This document shows, piece after piece, positions 31,570 through 39,505 of a stretch of 39,505 bases of DNA. The stretch is from JAAYRQ01 sp035647235. GTDB lineage: Bacteria > Bacillota > Syntrophomonadia > Syntrophomonadales > Syntrophomonadaceae. The position numbers and the translations under genes are program-made. Within the stretch, counting starts at the first letter, position 1; each line of letters begins with the position of its first letter. Location: the NCBI GenBank assembly GCA_964514235.1, contig CAZEPV010000019.1, positions 1 through 39,505 on the forward strand. The letters run 5' to 3'. Under the pieces are notes generated by a model. It saw only the letters and a list, made by a program, of their open reading frames with translations, had not been told where the DNA came from and did no database searches.

Positions 31570-31763
31570 TAATAATTTTAATAAGAGGATATCAGAAAAT
31601 CACCCTGTTTAAGAGTCCTTCATGTCGTTTCTACCCTTCCTGTTCCAATTATTCCATTGTTGCCTTAGAAAAACACGGTCTTTTTAAAGGGGGATGGTTA
31701 GCCGTAAAAAGAATATTTAAATGTCATCCATTTAACCCGGGGGGTTATGATCCGGTGCCATAA
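31554..31763 (+). CDS. yidD: Membrane protein insertion efficiency factor YidD
   Basis: A 69-residue protein with the family's conserved cysteine-rich core: CRFYPSCSNYS then AVKRIFKCHPFNPGGYDPVP at the C-terminus. It has an amphipathic N-terminal helix and helps YidC-dependent membrane insertion. It lies between rnpA (overlapping by 16 bases) and yidC, the usual order. Confidence 0.93.
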   Translation: MVRKLIIILIRGYQKITLFKSPSCRFYPSCSNYSIVALEKHGLFKGGWLAVKRIFKCHPFNPGGYDPVP

Positions 31764-31856
31764 TTATTTTGTAAAAAGGTTTTAAACTACTAGTAAATAC
31801 CAATAATTATTTAATAAGAGTATGAATGGTTTTTTTATATGTATCTTAGTCAATCC

Positions 31857-31908
31857 AAGGAGGTGAAACCTGCTGTAGACCGCGTACCGGCAAGCAGGGT
31901 TTAATTTG
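31857..31908 (+). promoter_or_regulatory. yidC translation-start hairpin
   Basis: A strong Shine-Dalgarno AAGGAGGTGA (31857-31866) lies about 40 bases upstream of the only usable start, TTG 31906. Between them AAACCTGCT pairs with AGCAGGGTTT, with an inner GC-rich loop. When folded the hairpin brings the Shine-Dalgarno within a few bases of TTG; a weak AGGG next to TTG is buried in the same stem. Translation control by this fold is an inference. Confidence 0.5.
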
Positions 31909-32724
31909 TGGCAGTCTTTTGTGCAATGGTTCGCTAGTGTAATTGAATTTATGTATGGCATAACTGGTAGTATCGGCGTGCCCAACTATGGTTTAGCTAT
32001 AATATTTCTTACTATTACTATTAAAATAGTTCTATTTCCTTTAACCCAAAAACAGATGAAATCTATGCGGGGAATGCAAGAAATCCAACCTAAGATTAAG
32101 TATTTGCAGGAAAAATATAAAGATGATCCCCAGAAAATGCAAGGCAAGGTTATGGAATTATACAAAGAACATGGAGTCAATCCATTTGGGGGATGTTTAC
32201 CCCTACTTATTCAAATGCCAATATTTATAGCATTTTATCAATCTTTATTAAGACTAGAGTTTACAGTTGCAGAACATGCTAAGTTTTTATGGATTCCAGA
32301 TATCGGGCAACCAGATACTTTCTATATACTCGCTGTACTGGCAGCAGCTACAACATTTTTACAACAAAGAGTTTCGATGGTAGACACAAAAGATCCTACC
32401 CAAAAAACAATGTTATATATAATGCCTTTATTTATGGCTTGGATAGCGGCAACTCTGCCAGCAGGATTACCATTATACTGGGTAACTTTTAATATTTTAG
32501 GTATTGCCCAACAATTATATGTGAATTGGAGCAGTAAAACGAAACTTGATACTGGAACAGGAATACAAGTTGAAGTAGAAACGAAGAAAGCAGTAGAAAA
32601 GGAAACTAAAAACGTAGATAAATCTAAAGACGAAATTAAGAAGGATAAAGCAACAGGGGGGGAAAAAGGAGGAAACAAAAAGAATGGATCTCCCAACAAT
32701 CGAAAAAAGAGGAAAAAGCGTTGA
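31906..32724 (+). CDS. yidC: Membrane protein insertase YidC
   Basis: 272 residues with about five membrane segments: N-terminal helix, PNYGLAIIFLTITIKIVLFPLT (25-46) with the groove lysine, LPLLIQMPIFIAFYQSLL, a segment near 140-155 and PLFMAWIAATLPAGLPLYWVT. The cytosolic helical hairpin (about 50-85) and a lysine-rich tail (from about 220) that may contact ribosomes are present. It lacks the lipoprotein signal peptide of B. subtilis SpoIIIJ, as do many clostridial YidCs. Starts with TTG; an in-frame TAG at 31876 rules out a longer N-terminus. Overlaps jag by 41 bases. Confidence 0.94.
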   Translation: MWQSFVQWFASVIEFMYGITGSIGVPNYGLAIIFLTITIKIVLFPLTQKQMKSMRGMQEIQPKIKYLQEKYKDDPQKMQGKVMELYKEHGVNPFGGCLPLLIQMPIFIAFYQSLLRLEFTVAEHAKFLWIPDIGQPDTFYILAVLAAATTFLQQRVSMVDTKDPTQKTMLYIMPLFMAWIAATLPAGLPLYWVTFNILGIAQQLYVNWSSKTKLDTGTGIQVEVETKKAVEKETKNVDKSKDEIKKDKATGGEKGGNKKNGSPNNRKKRKKR

Positions 32725-33316
32725 TGAAGCTATCAAGGCTGCATTAGATGAATTAGAATGTGGTATTGAAAATGCAGTTATTGAGGTAGTAGAGGAACCA
32801 AGTAAGAGTTTATTAGGCCTCATAAAAAAGCCTGCTATTGTAAAAGTCTCTATAAGGGAAAAACCAGATGAAAAGACTTTGCGGATAGTAGAAGGTTTGC
32901 TAAATAGAATGAAAATCGACTATGAAATTGAAAAGGTTGAACATGTGGGAAGCAATGTTAGGGTTAATATAACTGGCAAAGATATGGGGCTACTTATCGG
33001 ATATAGGGGCGAAACCTTAAATGCAGTTCAGCTTATGACTAATTTAATTGTTAATCGAAATACCGAGGAAAGGGTTAAGGTTACTATAGATGTAGAAGAT
33101 TATAGGAAAAAAAGAGAACAATCCCTAAAATCTCTGGCTATTAGATTATCCAATAAAGTTAAAAAGACTAGAAAAAATGTAATCATGCGACCTATGAATT
33201 CGCAAGAACGACGAATTATTCACACTACCCTACAAGGTGATCCGCAAATCTCCACCTACTCTACTGGAGATGAGCCCAATCGCAAAGTAGTAATTGCTCT
33301 AAAAAATAATAAATAG
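32684..33316 (+). CDS. jag: RNA-binding protein Jag/KhpB
   Basis: A 210-residue protein with a Jag_N domain (about 1-52, EKRGKSVDEAIKAAL), a KH domain with GKDMGLLIGYRGETLNAVQ (about 97-115) and a C-terminal R3H domain (RPMNSQERRIIHTTLQ). KhpB works with KhpA in RNA binding linked to cell-wall synthesis and elongation. AGGAGG about 11 bases before the ATG lies within yidC, and the two genes overlap in different frames, a common arrangement. Confidence 0.92.
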   Translation: MDLPTIEKRGKSVDEAIKAALDELECGIENAVIEVVEEPSKSLLGLIKKPAIVKVSIREKPDEKTLRIVEGLLNRMKIDYEIEKVEHVGSNVRVNITGKDMGLLIGYRGETLNAVQLMTNLIVNRNTEERVKVTIDVEDYRKKREQSLKSLAIRLSNKVKKTRKNVIMRPMNSQERRIIHTTLQGDPQISTYSTGDEPNRKVVIALKNNK

Positions 33317-33323
33317 TTAAGTG

Positions 33324-33352
33324 ATAAGACCTCCCTTCAGTGGAGGTCTTAT
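33324..33352 (+). terminator. Hairpin terminator after jag
   Basis: A perfect 11-bp stem (ATAAGACCTCC with GGAGGTCTTAT) with a 7-base loop lies 8 bases after the jag stop. Only a short T tract follows, so termination may be partial. Confidence 0.65.
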
Positions 33353-33353
33353 T

Positions 33354-33362
33354 TGTGGATAA
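33354..33362 (-). promoter_or_regulatory. Perfect DnaA box between jag and mnmE
   Basis: TGTGGATAA on the plus strand, an exact TTATCCACA on the minus strand, right after the jag terminator hairpin and about 2.6 kb from the dnaA start. The gap to mnmE (33317-33429) has no other feature seen. Confidence 0.6.
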
Positions 33363-33429
33363 GTGTGTAATTAGCTAGATTGTCTGGTAAGATACTAATA
33401 AAATTAATTTATTTCGGGATGTGAGTTAA

Positions 33430-34809
33430 TTGCTTTATGATGATATCGCGGCTATTTCTACCCCACCAGGTGAAGCTGGTATTGCAATCCTTAGGCTGAG
33501 CGGTTCTAATGTCATAACCAAGGTAAATAATATTTTTAAGCCTTATAGGAAAGGGGTAAATTTACAAGAAAAGCCCAGCTTTACTATGTCTTTAGGTTGG
33601 ATAATGGATGAAAAAAATAATATGATTGATGAGGTAATAATTTCGGTAATGAGAAGTCCCCGCAGCTATACGGGAGAAGATGTAGTGGAAATTAACTGCC
33701 ATGGGGGTAGTCTGCCTGCCCGAAGGTGTCTGGAGGAAGCATTAAAAACTGGCATAAGGCTGGCCGAGCCAGGTGAATTTACCAAAAGGGCCTTTTTGAA
33801 TGGGCGTTTAGATCTTAGTCAAGCAGAAGCAGTTATGGAGCTTATTACATCTAAAACCAACAAAGGACTAAGTTTAGCGGTAAAGCAATTATCGGGGAAA
33901 AATAGTATAATATTTAACCAGCTAGAAGATGACTTAATAACTGTAAATGCCATGGTTGAAGCTAGTTTGGATTTTCCTGATGACGTGGGGGATTTGGATG
34001 TAGAGGAAGCTAGGAATCTAATCAATGAAATCCTGCTAAAAATTGATCAACTCCTAATTGCTGGGGAAAGGGCTGATATTTACCGACAAGGAATTAATGT
34101 AGCTATATGCGGCAAACCTAATGTGGGTAAATCTTCTTTATTAAATGCTCTTTTAAGAAAAGATAAGGCGATTGTTACTGATATTCCAGGTACTACTAGG
34201 GATGTAATTGAAGATTATATTAATGTCAGGGGCATCCCCGTCAAATTAATGGATACTGCTGGAATTAGGGTTACTGAGGACCTAGTAGAAAAAATAGGAG
34301 TGGAAAAATCGCGTCAGGTGATTAAAGATGCTGAGTTGGTAATATTTATTTTAGATATCGAAACAGGTATAACTGCGGAAGATATAAATATTTTCCGCAG
34401 TATAGAAAACCTTAATATAATTATTTTAGTTAATAAAGAAGATATAGAGGAAAAAAGGATAAGTGAGGAAGAATTAGAAAATATATTCGCAGGCTTTCCC
34501 ATTATTAGGGCTTCTGTAAAGGAAGAAGTGGGCTTAGAAGAATTAGAAAATACTATGGAAAATCTAGTTTTGACTGGTAAGGCTAAAAATCACGATATGG
34601 AATTAATGATTAATCTGCGCCAGAAAAATGCCCTATTAAAAGCGAAGGGATTTCTAGAAGATACGATTGCTGTAATCGATGCAGCCCCCTTAGATTGCCT
34701 GGGGGTAGATATTTGGGGCGCCCTGGAAGCCATAGGGGAAATTACAGGTAAAGCCTTAAAGGAAGATGTAATAGAGCGGATATTTAGGGATTTTTGTATT
34801 GGTAAATAG
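33430..34809 (+). CDS. mnmE: tRNA modification GTPase MnmE
   Basis: A 459-residue protein with the N-terminal formyl-THF-binding domain (1-120), a helical domain, and an inserted G domain: G1 GKPNVGKS near residue 225, G2 TDIPGTTRD, G3 DTAG, G4 NKED. It closes with the CIGK motif containing the catalytic cysteine. MnmE and MnmG install the cmnm5 group on U34 of tRNAs. Start is TTG at 33430, giving the family's MLYDDIAAISTPPGEAG opening. It is followed by mnmG after 20 bp. Confidence 0.96.
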   Translation: MLYDDIAAISTPPGEAGIAILRLSGSNVITKVNNIFKPYRKGVNLQEKPSFTMSLGWIMDEKNNMIDEVIISVMRSPRSYTGEDVVEINCHGGSLPARRCLEEALKTGIRLAEPGEFTKRAFLNGRLDLSQAEAVMELITSKTNKGLSLAVKQLSGKNSIIFNQLEDDLITVNAMVEASLDFPDDVGDLDVEEARNLINEILLKIDQLLIAGERADIYRQGINVAICGKPNVGKSSLLNALLRKDKAIVTDIPGTTRDVIEDYINVRGIPVKLMDTAGIRVTEDLVEKIGVEKSRQVIKDAELVIFILDIETGITAEDINIFRSIENLNIIILVNKEDIEEKRISEEELENIFAGFPIIRASVKEEVGLEELENTMENLVLTGKAKNHDMELMINLRQKNALLKAKGFLEDTIAVIDAAPLDCLGVDIWGALEAIGEITGKALKEDVIERIFRDFCIGK

Positions 34810-34829
34810 TCTGTGTCTAGGAGGTTGAA

Positions 34830-36707
34830 ATGAGTACTTATAATGCTGGTTATTATGATGTAGTAGTTGTGGGGGCAGGCCATGCAGGTTGCGAAGCCGC
34901 CTTGGCTGCAGCCCGTATGGGGTCTAGCACTTTATTAATAACCCTGAGCATGGAGGGTGTAGCTTTAATGGCTTGTAATCCTTCGATTGGTGGACCCGCT
35001 AAAGCTCAACTTGTACGGGAAATTGATGCTTTGGGGGGCGAAATAGGAAAAGTTATTGATAAGGCTAATTTACAAATAAGAACTATAAATACAGGTAAGG
35101 GGCCAGCTGTCCAGGCTCTAAGGGCCCAAGCCGACAAATATGAATATCAGCAAACCATGCTCAAAACCTTATTAGATGAAAAAAACCTGCATCTTCTGAT
35201 GGCAGAAGTAGAGGAAATAATCGTAGATAATTATAAGGTTAGAGGTGTTATTACTAAAACAGGGGCCAAGTTCGATTGTAAAGCGGTAGTTATAACTTCG
35301 GGTACTTATTTAAAAGGGCGAATAATCGTAGGTGATATTGCCTTTGATGGGGGGCCTGGTAACCAATTCCCGGCTGTAAAATTATCAGATTGTCTTCAAG
35401 AACTCGGTTTCGCCATGGGACGCTTTAAAACAGGGACTCCCCCCCGTATAGATAAAAAAAGTGTGGATTTTTCTAAAATGATTGAACAGCCTGGGGATAA
35501 TATGGATTTGAGGTTTTCCTACATGAGTGGGCCCAATAACCGCCCCCAATTATCTTGTTGGCTAACCCATAGCAACCCCGAAACTCATGCCATCGTTATG
35601 GATAATCTTGATAGGGCTCCCATGTATACGGGGACTATAAAAGGTAAAGGCCCCCGCTACTGTCCTGCATTTGAAGATAAGGTAGTGCGATTTTCAGATA
35701 AGGATTCACATCAATTATTTGTGGAACCTGAAAGCAGGTTTACCGATGAAATGTATATCCAAGGGATGAATACCAGCCTACCCGAAGATGTACAAATTAG
35801 GGTTTTACACAGTATTCGCGGACTTGAAAATGTGCGCATTATGAGGACGGGCTATGCTATCGAGTATGACTATATTTACCCCTCCCAACTAAAGTTAACC
35901 CTAGAAACTAAAAACATCGCGGGATTATTTACCGCTGGGCAAATTAATGGAACATCGGGTTATGAGGAAGCTGCAGCCCAAGGGCTAGTAGCGGGGATAA
36001 ATGCAGCCCTGAAGATTCAGGAAAAAGAGGCATTTATACTGAAAAGAAGTGAGGCTTTTATAGGGGTGCTTATTGATGATTTGCTTACGGGTGAAATTGA
36101 TGAACCTTACCGACTTTTAACTTCTAGGGCTGAATATAGATTACTCCTACGCCAGGATAATGCAGACCTGCGTTTAACCGAACTAGGCAGACAGATAGGT
36201 CTAGTCGATGATTATCGTTGGCAAGTCTATCAAGATAAAAAAGAAATCTTAAGCCGAGAAATAAAGAATCTGAAAAATATTACTTATACACCTGGACAAG
36301 AATTTATTACGGATTTTTTAAATAGAAGGAATAGTGCCCCCATAAAGGATAGGACTTCCCTTTGGACCCTTTTGCGCAGACCCGAAATTACAGTTAGCCA
36401 TCTAGTTGAGGAAGGAATAATAACTACCGAAAACCCAAGCATTCTAGAACAGCTTAATATTCAATCAAAATATGAAGGCTATATTAAAAAACAAGAAGAA
36501 CAAGTTAAACGATTTGAGAAAATGGAAAATAAAAAATTACCCCAAGACATTAATTATGATGAAATTCAGAGCCTATCCAATGAATCCAAGCAGAAACTTA
36601 ATCAGGTTAGACCTACCTCAATAGGCCAAGCTTCCAGGCTTTTTGGGGTTAATCCAGCCGATATTAATGTATTATTAATTTATTTAGAGAAAGAAAAAAG
36701 GAAATAG
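34830..36707 (+). CDS. mnmG: tRNA uridine-5-carboxymethylaminomethyl modification enzyme MnmG
   Basis: A 625-residue FAD enzyme with the dinucleotide site VVVGAGHAGCEAALAAARMG (residues 10-29), GTYLKGRI, and FKTGTPPRI segments, plus the C-terminal helical region for MnmE and tRNA binding. AGGAGG precedes the ATG. It partners the upstream MnmE in wobble-uridine modification. rsmG begins 9 bp after its stop. Length is normal. Confidence 0.96.
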   Translation: MSTYNAGYYDVVVVGAGHAGCEAALAAARMGSSTLLITLSMEGVALMACNPSIGGPAKAQLVREIDALGGEIGKVIDKANLQIRTINTGKGPAVQALRAQADKYEYQQTMLKTLLDEKNLHLLMAEVEEIIVDNYKVRGVITKTGAKFDCKAVVITSGTYLKGRIIVGDIAFDGGPGNQFPAVKLSDCLQELGFAMGRFKTGTPPRIDKKSVDFSKMIEQPGDNMDLRFSYMSGPNNRPQLSCWLTHSNPETHAIVMDNLDRAPMYTGTIKGKGPRYCPAFEDKVVRFSDKDSHQLFVEPESRFTDEMYIQGMNTSLPEDVQIRVLHSIRGLENVRIMRTGYAIEYDYIYPSQLKLTLETKNIAGLFTAGQINGTSGYEEAAAQGLVAGINAALKIQEKEAFILKRSEAFIGVLIDDLLTGEIDEPYRLLTSRAEYRLLLRQDNADLRLTELGRQIGLVDDYRWQVYQDKKEILSREIKNLKNITYTPGQEFITDFLNRRNSAPIKDRTSLWTLLRRPEITVSHLVEEGIITTENPSILEQLNIQSKYEGYIKKQEEQVKRFEKMENKKLPQDINYDEIQSLSNESKQKLNQVRPTSIGQASRLFGVNPADINVLLIYLEKEKRK

Positions 36708-36716
36708 GGGACTTAC

Positions 36717-37364
36717 ATGGAATATAATGTAAACAGATACCTTAATTTACTGACTGCAGAGAACAAAAAACATAATTTGGTAAGTAGAAGGAATTTTGAT
36801 GAAGAAATCTTAAAACACGTAGAAGATAGCCAGATTATTTTACAATTTGAGGATTTAAATAATAAAAGGATTGTAGATATCGGAAGTGGAGCTGGATTCC
36901 CTGCTTTGGTATTAGCAATTAGATCCCCTGAGAGCCATTTTACTTTAGTCGAATCAGATTTAAAAAAGAAAAACTTTTTGTCAAAAGTTGTAGAGGAATT
37001 AGACTTACCCAATGTAGAGGTGGTTAGGGAGCGGGCTGAGCTACTGGGGCACCACAATTTCTACCGAAATAAATTTGACATATGCACAAGCAGAGCCGTG
37101 GCTCAGATTAATGTAATGTTAGAGTATGGCTTACCATTACTAGTTTTAGGTGGGGAAATGTGGTTATGGAAGGGTAGAAACTATCCCCAGGAAATTGAAG
37201 ATGCCCAAAATGCTCTAAACTTGCTAGGGGGTAAGTTGGATTCTATTCACCAGTACACTCTAATGGGTGAAAAGGATAGGGCTATAATAATTATAAAAAA
37301 AGTAGGTCATACACCGCAAAAATACCCGAGAAGGGTTGGAATTCCGTCGAAGCGTCCACTATAG
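36717..37364 (+). CDS. rsmG: 16S rRNA (guanine527-N7)-methyltransferase RsmG
   Basis: 215 residues with the AdoMet motif DIGSGAGFP (54-62), a conserved TSRAVAQINVMLEYGLPLL and the K[W]KGRN-like WLWKGRN. It is about 20-25 residues shorter at the N-terminus than typical RsmG (about 239), because the frame opens at ATG 36717 with AGGGG upstream. The core fold is complete. The position after mnmG and before noc is the standard order. Confidence 0.92.
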   Translation: MEYNVNRYLNLLTAENKKHNLVSRRNFDEEILKHVEDSQIILQFEDLNNKRIVDIGSGAGFPALVLAIRSPESHFTLVESDLKKKNFLSKVVEELDLPNVEVVRERAELLGHHNFYRNKFDICTSRAVAQINVMLEYGLPLLVLGGEMWLWKGRNYPQEIEDAQNALNLLGGKLDSIHQYTLMGEKDRAIIIIKKVGHTPQKYPRRVGIPSKRPL

Positions 37365-37376
37365 GGAGGGGTTAGT

Positions 37377-38231
37377 ATGGTACGCAAGCAGTTGGGAAAG
37401 TTGTGGGGAAAAAACCAGGGTGCACGGGTGGTCAATATTCCACTAGATAGAATTACTTTTAATCCCTATCAACCCAGGAAGTATTTTGAAGAAAGGGAAT
37501 TGCTAGAACTAGCCAAGTCTATCCAATCCTATGGCATTATCCAACCCATTGTGGTCCGAGAAAACGGGGATTATTATCAAATTATTGCTGGGGAAAGGCG
37601 TTACCGTGCCTGTGAATTAATCGGCATAAAAGATATCCCTGCCCTTGTCCAGGAAATGGATGATGAAAAAGCGGCAGCGGTCTCCCTAATTGAAAATTTG
37701 CAAAGGAAAGAGCTAAACTATTTTGAAGAAGCTTCAGCCTATAACCTCCTGATAAATGTGTTTGGATTTACCCAGGAAGAATTAGCCAACAAGATAGGCA
37801 AAAGCCAGTCAGCCATAGCCAACAAACTACGCTTATTGAAACTTTCCCCAGCAATAAGAGCTGAAATATCTCCAGCCCAAGTTACGGAAAGGCACGCTAG
37901 GGCCTTATTAAAACTTAATAATCCTGATTTACAATTGAGTGTAATTGAGGAAATAGCCAAGAAAGAATTAACCGTTAAGGAAACGGAAGAATTAGTAGAA
38001 AAGCTAATCTATAATCGTATTCCTATGGAAGAGGTAAAAAAGGAAGCTGGACAAAACATTTCTATGATAATCAGGGATGTGCGTATATTTTTGAATACTA
38101 TAAAAGAAACAGTAAAAAGGGCCAAACAGACGGGCATAGACATCTCTATGACAGAAAATGATTCCGAGGATAACTACGAAATAATAATAAGAATCGCCAA
38201 AAACAAAAAACCGATTAGGAAAATAAAATAA
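37377..38231 (+). CDS. noc: ParB/Noc-family DNA-binding protein, probably nucleoid occlusion protein Noc
   Basis: A 284-residue protein with the ParB CTPase domain (box II GERRYRA at 73-79, ENLQRKELN near 106), a helix-turn-helix (about 132-153, FTQEELANKIGKSQSAIANKLR) and a C-terminal dimer domain ending like Noc (RDVRIFLNTIKETVKRAKQTGIDI). The N-terminal MVRKQLGKLWGK could form a basic amphipathic helix like the membrane anchor of B. subtilis Noc. The place right after rsmG is where noc sits in Bacillus. ParB/Spo0J is the alternative; no parA is adjacent in the window. Confidence 0.82.
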   Translation: MVRKQLGKLWGKNQGARVVNIPLDRITFNPYQPRKYFEERELLELAKSIQSYGIIQPIVVRENGDYYQIIAGERRYRACELIGIKDIPALVQEMDDEKAAAVSLIENLQRKELNYFEEASAYNLLINVFGFTQEELANKIGKSQSAIANKLRLLKLSPAIRAEISPAQVTERHARALLKLNNPDLQLSVIEEIAKKELTVKETEELVEKLIYNRIPMEEVKKEAGQNISMIIRDVRIFLNTIKETVKRAKQTGIDISMTENDSEDNYEIIIRIAKNKKPIRKIK

Positions 38232-38382
38232 ATAAAAGGGCTAAAATCCTATTCCTATAAACCCTGCCAGGGAAAAAAGGCCGAATAACCCCAATCGACT
38301 TCAATTCTGCCAATAATTCTTTATTTTAGTGACATTTATACGATATAATTTAATATATGTAAAAAATATAGGAGATATTCTG
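38232..38382. other. Gap between noc and the HD-GYP gene
   Basis: About 150 bp without a gene. A TATAAT at 38344-38349 could be the -10 box of the following gene, but the matching -35 (TTATTT, 38321-38326) is poor. A short CCCTG/AGGG hairpin near 38264 has no T run on the plus strand, so no clear terminator for noc is seen. Confidence 0.4.
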
Positions 38383-39505
38383 ATGAAAAATGATAAGCTA
38401 AGCCTTAAAAGTTCTTCCCCCGATATTAGGGAAGAACTAAGCCCAAACGAAAAGCTAAAACTGCTTTTTGAATATACGGCAAAAATAGCTGATGAAAAGC
38501 AGCTAGACCAGTTATTGCAGTTGATGGCCGATTTAGGCAGACAACTGATAGTGGCTGATCGGTGCACTATCTGGATATATGATCAAGAAAAAAACGAATT
38601 ATGGACTAGGGTGGCCCATGGTATTGATGAAATCCGTATCCCTGCTAATACGGGTATAGTGGGACATGTTGTCCAGACCGAGTCTAATTACTTTACCAAT
38701 GATGCCTATGAGGACCCCAATTTCAATAGACTAGTAGATAAAAAGACGGGTTACCGTACCAAGGCACTTTTAGCCATGCCCTTGTACGACAATGAAGGCA
38801 ACATTTTCGGGGCTTATCAAGCGGTCAATAAAATGACGGAAAAAGGGGAATTTTCCTCAGAAGATATTGATAACCTAAAAATGGTCGCTTCCTATTCCGA
38901 AAAATCTCTAGTCAATGCCCTACTCAATGAAGAAATTGAAAAAACCCAAAAAGAAATCATCTTTCTTATGGCAGAAATAGGAGAAAGTCGTTCCAAAGAG
39001 ACGGGCAACCATGTTAAAAGGGTGGCAGAAATCTCTGCACTTTTAGCTAAACTTTACGGTTTAAGCGAGGAAGAAGTGGAGTTAATAAAAATGGCTTCAC
39101 CCATGCATGATATTGGGAAAGTTGCCATCCCTGATGCCATTCTAAAAAAACCAGGTAAGTTAACTGAGGAAGAATTTGCCGAAATGAAGGAGCATACTAC
39201 CATTGGTTATAACCTGCTCAAAAATTCAGAACGAATCATTATAAAATCTTCAGCCATAATCGCCTATGAACATCATGAAAAATGGAATGGTAGGGGTTAT
39301 CCCCGAGGACTAAAAGGTGAAGAAATCCACCTCTATGGCCGCATCAGTGCCATAGCGGACGTCTTTGATGCCCTAGCTAGTGAAAGGGTCTATAAAGCTG
39401 CTTGGCCTTTAGATAAAATACAAAGGCTTTTTGAGGAAGAAAAAGGCCAGCATTTCGATCCTGTGTTATGCCAGATATTTTTAGATAACTTCGAGCAATT
39501 CGCCC
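38383..39505 (+). CDS. GAF-HD-GYP protein, probable cyclic-di-GMP phosphodiesterase (partial)
   Basis: 374 codons are visible and the frame is still open at the window end. Residues about 25-185 form a GAF sensor domain (DRCTIWIYD, IPANTGIVGHVVQ, YRTKALLAMPLYD). From about 190 an HD-GYP domain follows with HDIGK (242-246), HHEKWNGRGYP (297-307) and GRISAIADVFDAL (319-331). All key metal-binding and GYP residues are present, so it should be active on cyclic-di-GMP; the GAF ligand is unknown. AGGAGA lies upstream of the ATG. It is not part of the usual origin gene set. Confidence 0.88.
   Translation, partial: MKNDKLSLKSSSPDIREELSPNEKLKLLFEYTAKIADEKQLDQLLQLMADLGRQLIVADRCTIWIYDQEKNELWTRVAHGIDEIRIPANTGIVGHVVQTESNYFTNDAYEDPNFNRLVDKKTGYRTKALLAMPLYDNEGNIFGAYQAVNKMTEKGEFSSEDIDNLKMVASYSEKSLVNALLNEEIEKTQKEIIFLMAEIGESRSKETGNHVKRVAEISALLAKLYGLSEEEVELIKMASPMHDIGKVAIPDAILKKPGKLTEEEFAEMKEHTTIGYNLLKNSERIIIKSSAIIAYEHHEKWNGRGYPRGLKGEEIHLYGRISAIADVFDALASERVYKAAWPLDKIQRLFEEEKGQHFDPVLCQIFLDNFEQFA

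Noticed and set aside
31863..31904. Possible 13-codon leader peptide before yidC starting at GTG and ending TAA just before TTG
   Set aside because: The GTG overlaps the AAGGAGG, leaving no room for a ribosome-binding site, so initiation there is unlikely.
32322..32823. Two overlapping minus-strand frames opposite yidC and jag
   Set aside because: Ser/Phe-rich translations are the reverse of a Lys-rich coding tail. No promoter or ribosome-binding site fits.

Overview
The window is the replication-origin region of a low-GC, Gram-positive bacterium, most likely an anaerobic, spore-forming member of the Clostridia. The evidence is the gene order (rsmG-mnmG-mnmE-jag-yidC-yidD-rnpA-rpmH // dnaA-dnaN-recF-remB-gyrB-gyrA), a bofA gene, a large SRP RNA with an Alu domain, T-box control, and a ferredoxin-linked 2-oxoacid oxidoreductase operon. 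The species cannot be named from the sequence. Every gene left of about 30.7 kb is on the minus strand and every gene right of about 30.95 kb is on the plus strand, so transcription diverges from an origin lying around dnaA. DnaA boxes occur on both sides of dnaA, and the dnaA-dnaN gap holds an AT-rich stretch, TAG triplets and a DnaA box that look like the unwinding site.

Reading leftward from the origin: replication genes (dnaA, dnaN, recF, remB, gyrB, gyrA), pdxS, then a serine module. The module is a T-box leader with a UCC (Ser) specifier, a class V aminotransferase, serA and serS. Next is one tRNA transcription unit of about 1.4 kb with four tRNA-Ser and two tRNA-Arg genes and tadA embedded among them. 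It runs from a good promoter just after serS to a perfect-palindrome terminator. SerS charges the four serine tRNAs, and TadA edits the tRNA-Arg(ACG) encoded in the same unit.

The accessory part follows (9.4-15.4 kb). It holds hsdM, a short RhuM-like gene, hsdS and only the C-terminal portion of hsdR, whose break coincides with a short GC-rich palindrome. This restriction system should have lost cleavage but may still methylate. Next come a secreted metallo-beta-lactamase-fold lipoprotein with a zinc-binding tail, its DUF3006 partner, and ilvD. Conserved order then resumes: SRP RNA, dnaX, ebfC, recR, yaaL, bofA, as in Bacillus subtilis. The left end is an operon for a P-loop ATPase of unknown role plus the four subunits of a 2-oxoacid:ferredoxin oxidoreductase, with a clear sigma-A-type promoter and an operator-like palindrome.

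Rightward from the origin: rpmH, rnpA, yidD, yidC, jag, mnmE, mnmG, rsmG and a Noc/ParB-family gene, then a GAF-HD-GYP protein (probable cyclic-di-GMP phosphodiesterase) cut by the window end. No CRISPR array, transposase, integrase or rRNA was seen. The most interesting points are the functionally matched serine/tRNA/tadA block with tadA running into a tRNA gene, the candidate unwinding element, the truncated type I system, and a hairpin separating a strong Shine-Dalgarno sequence from the yidC start.
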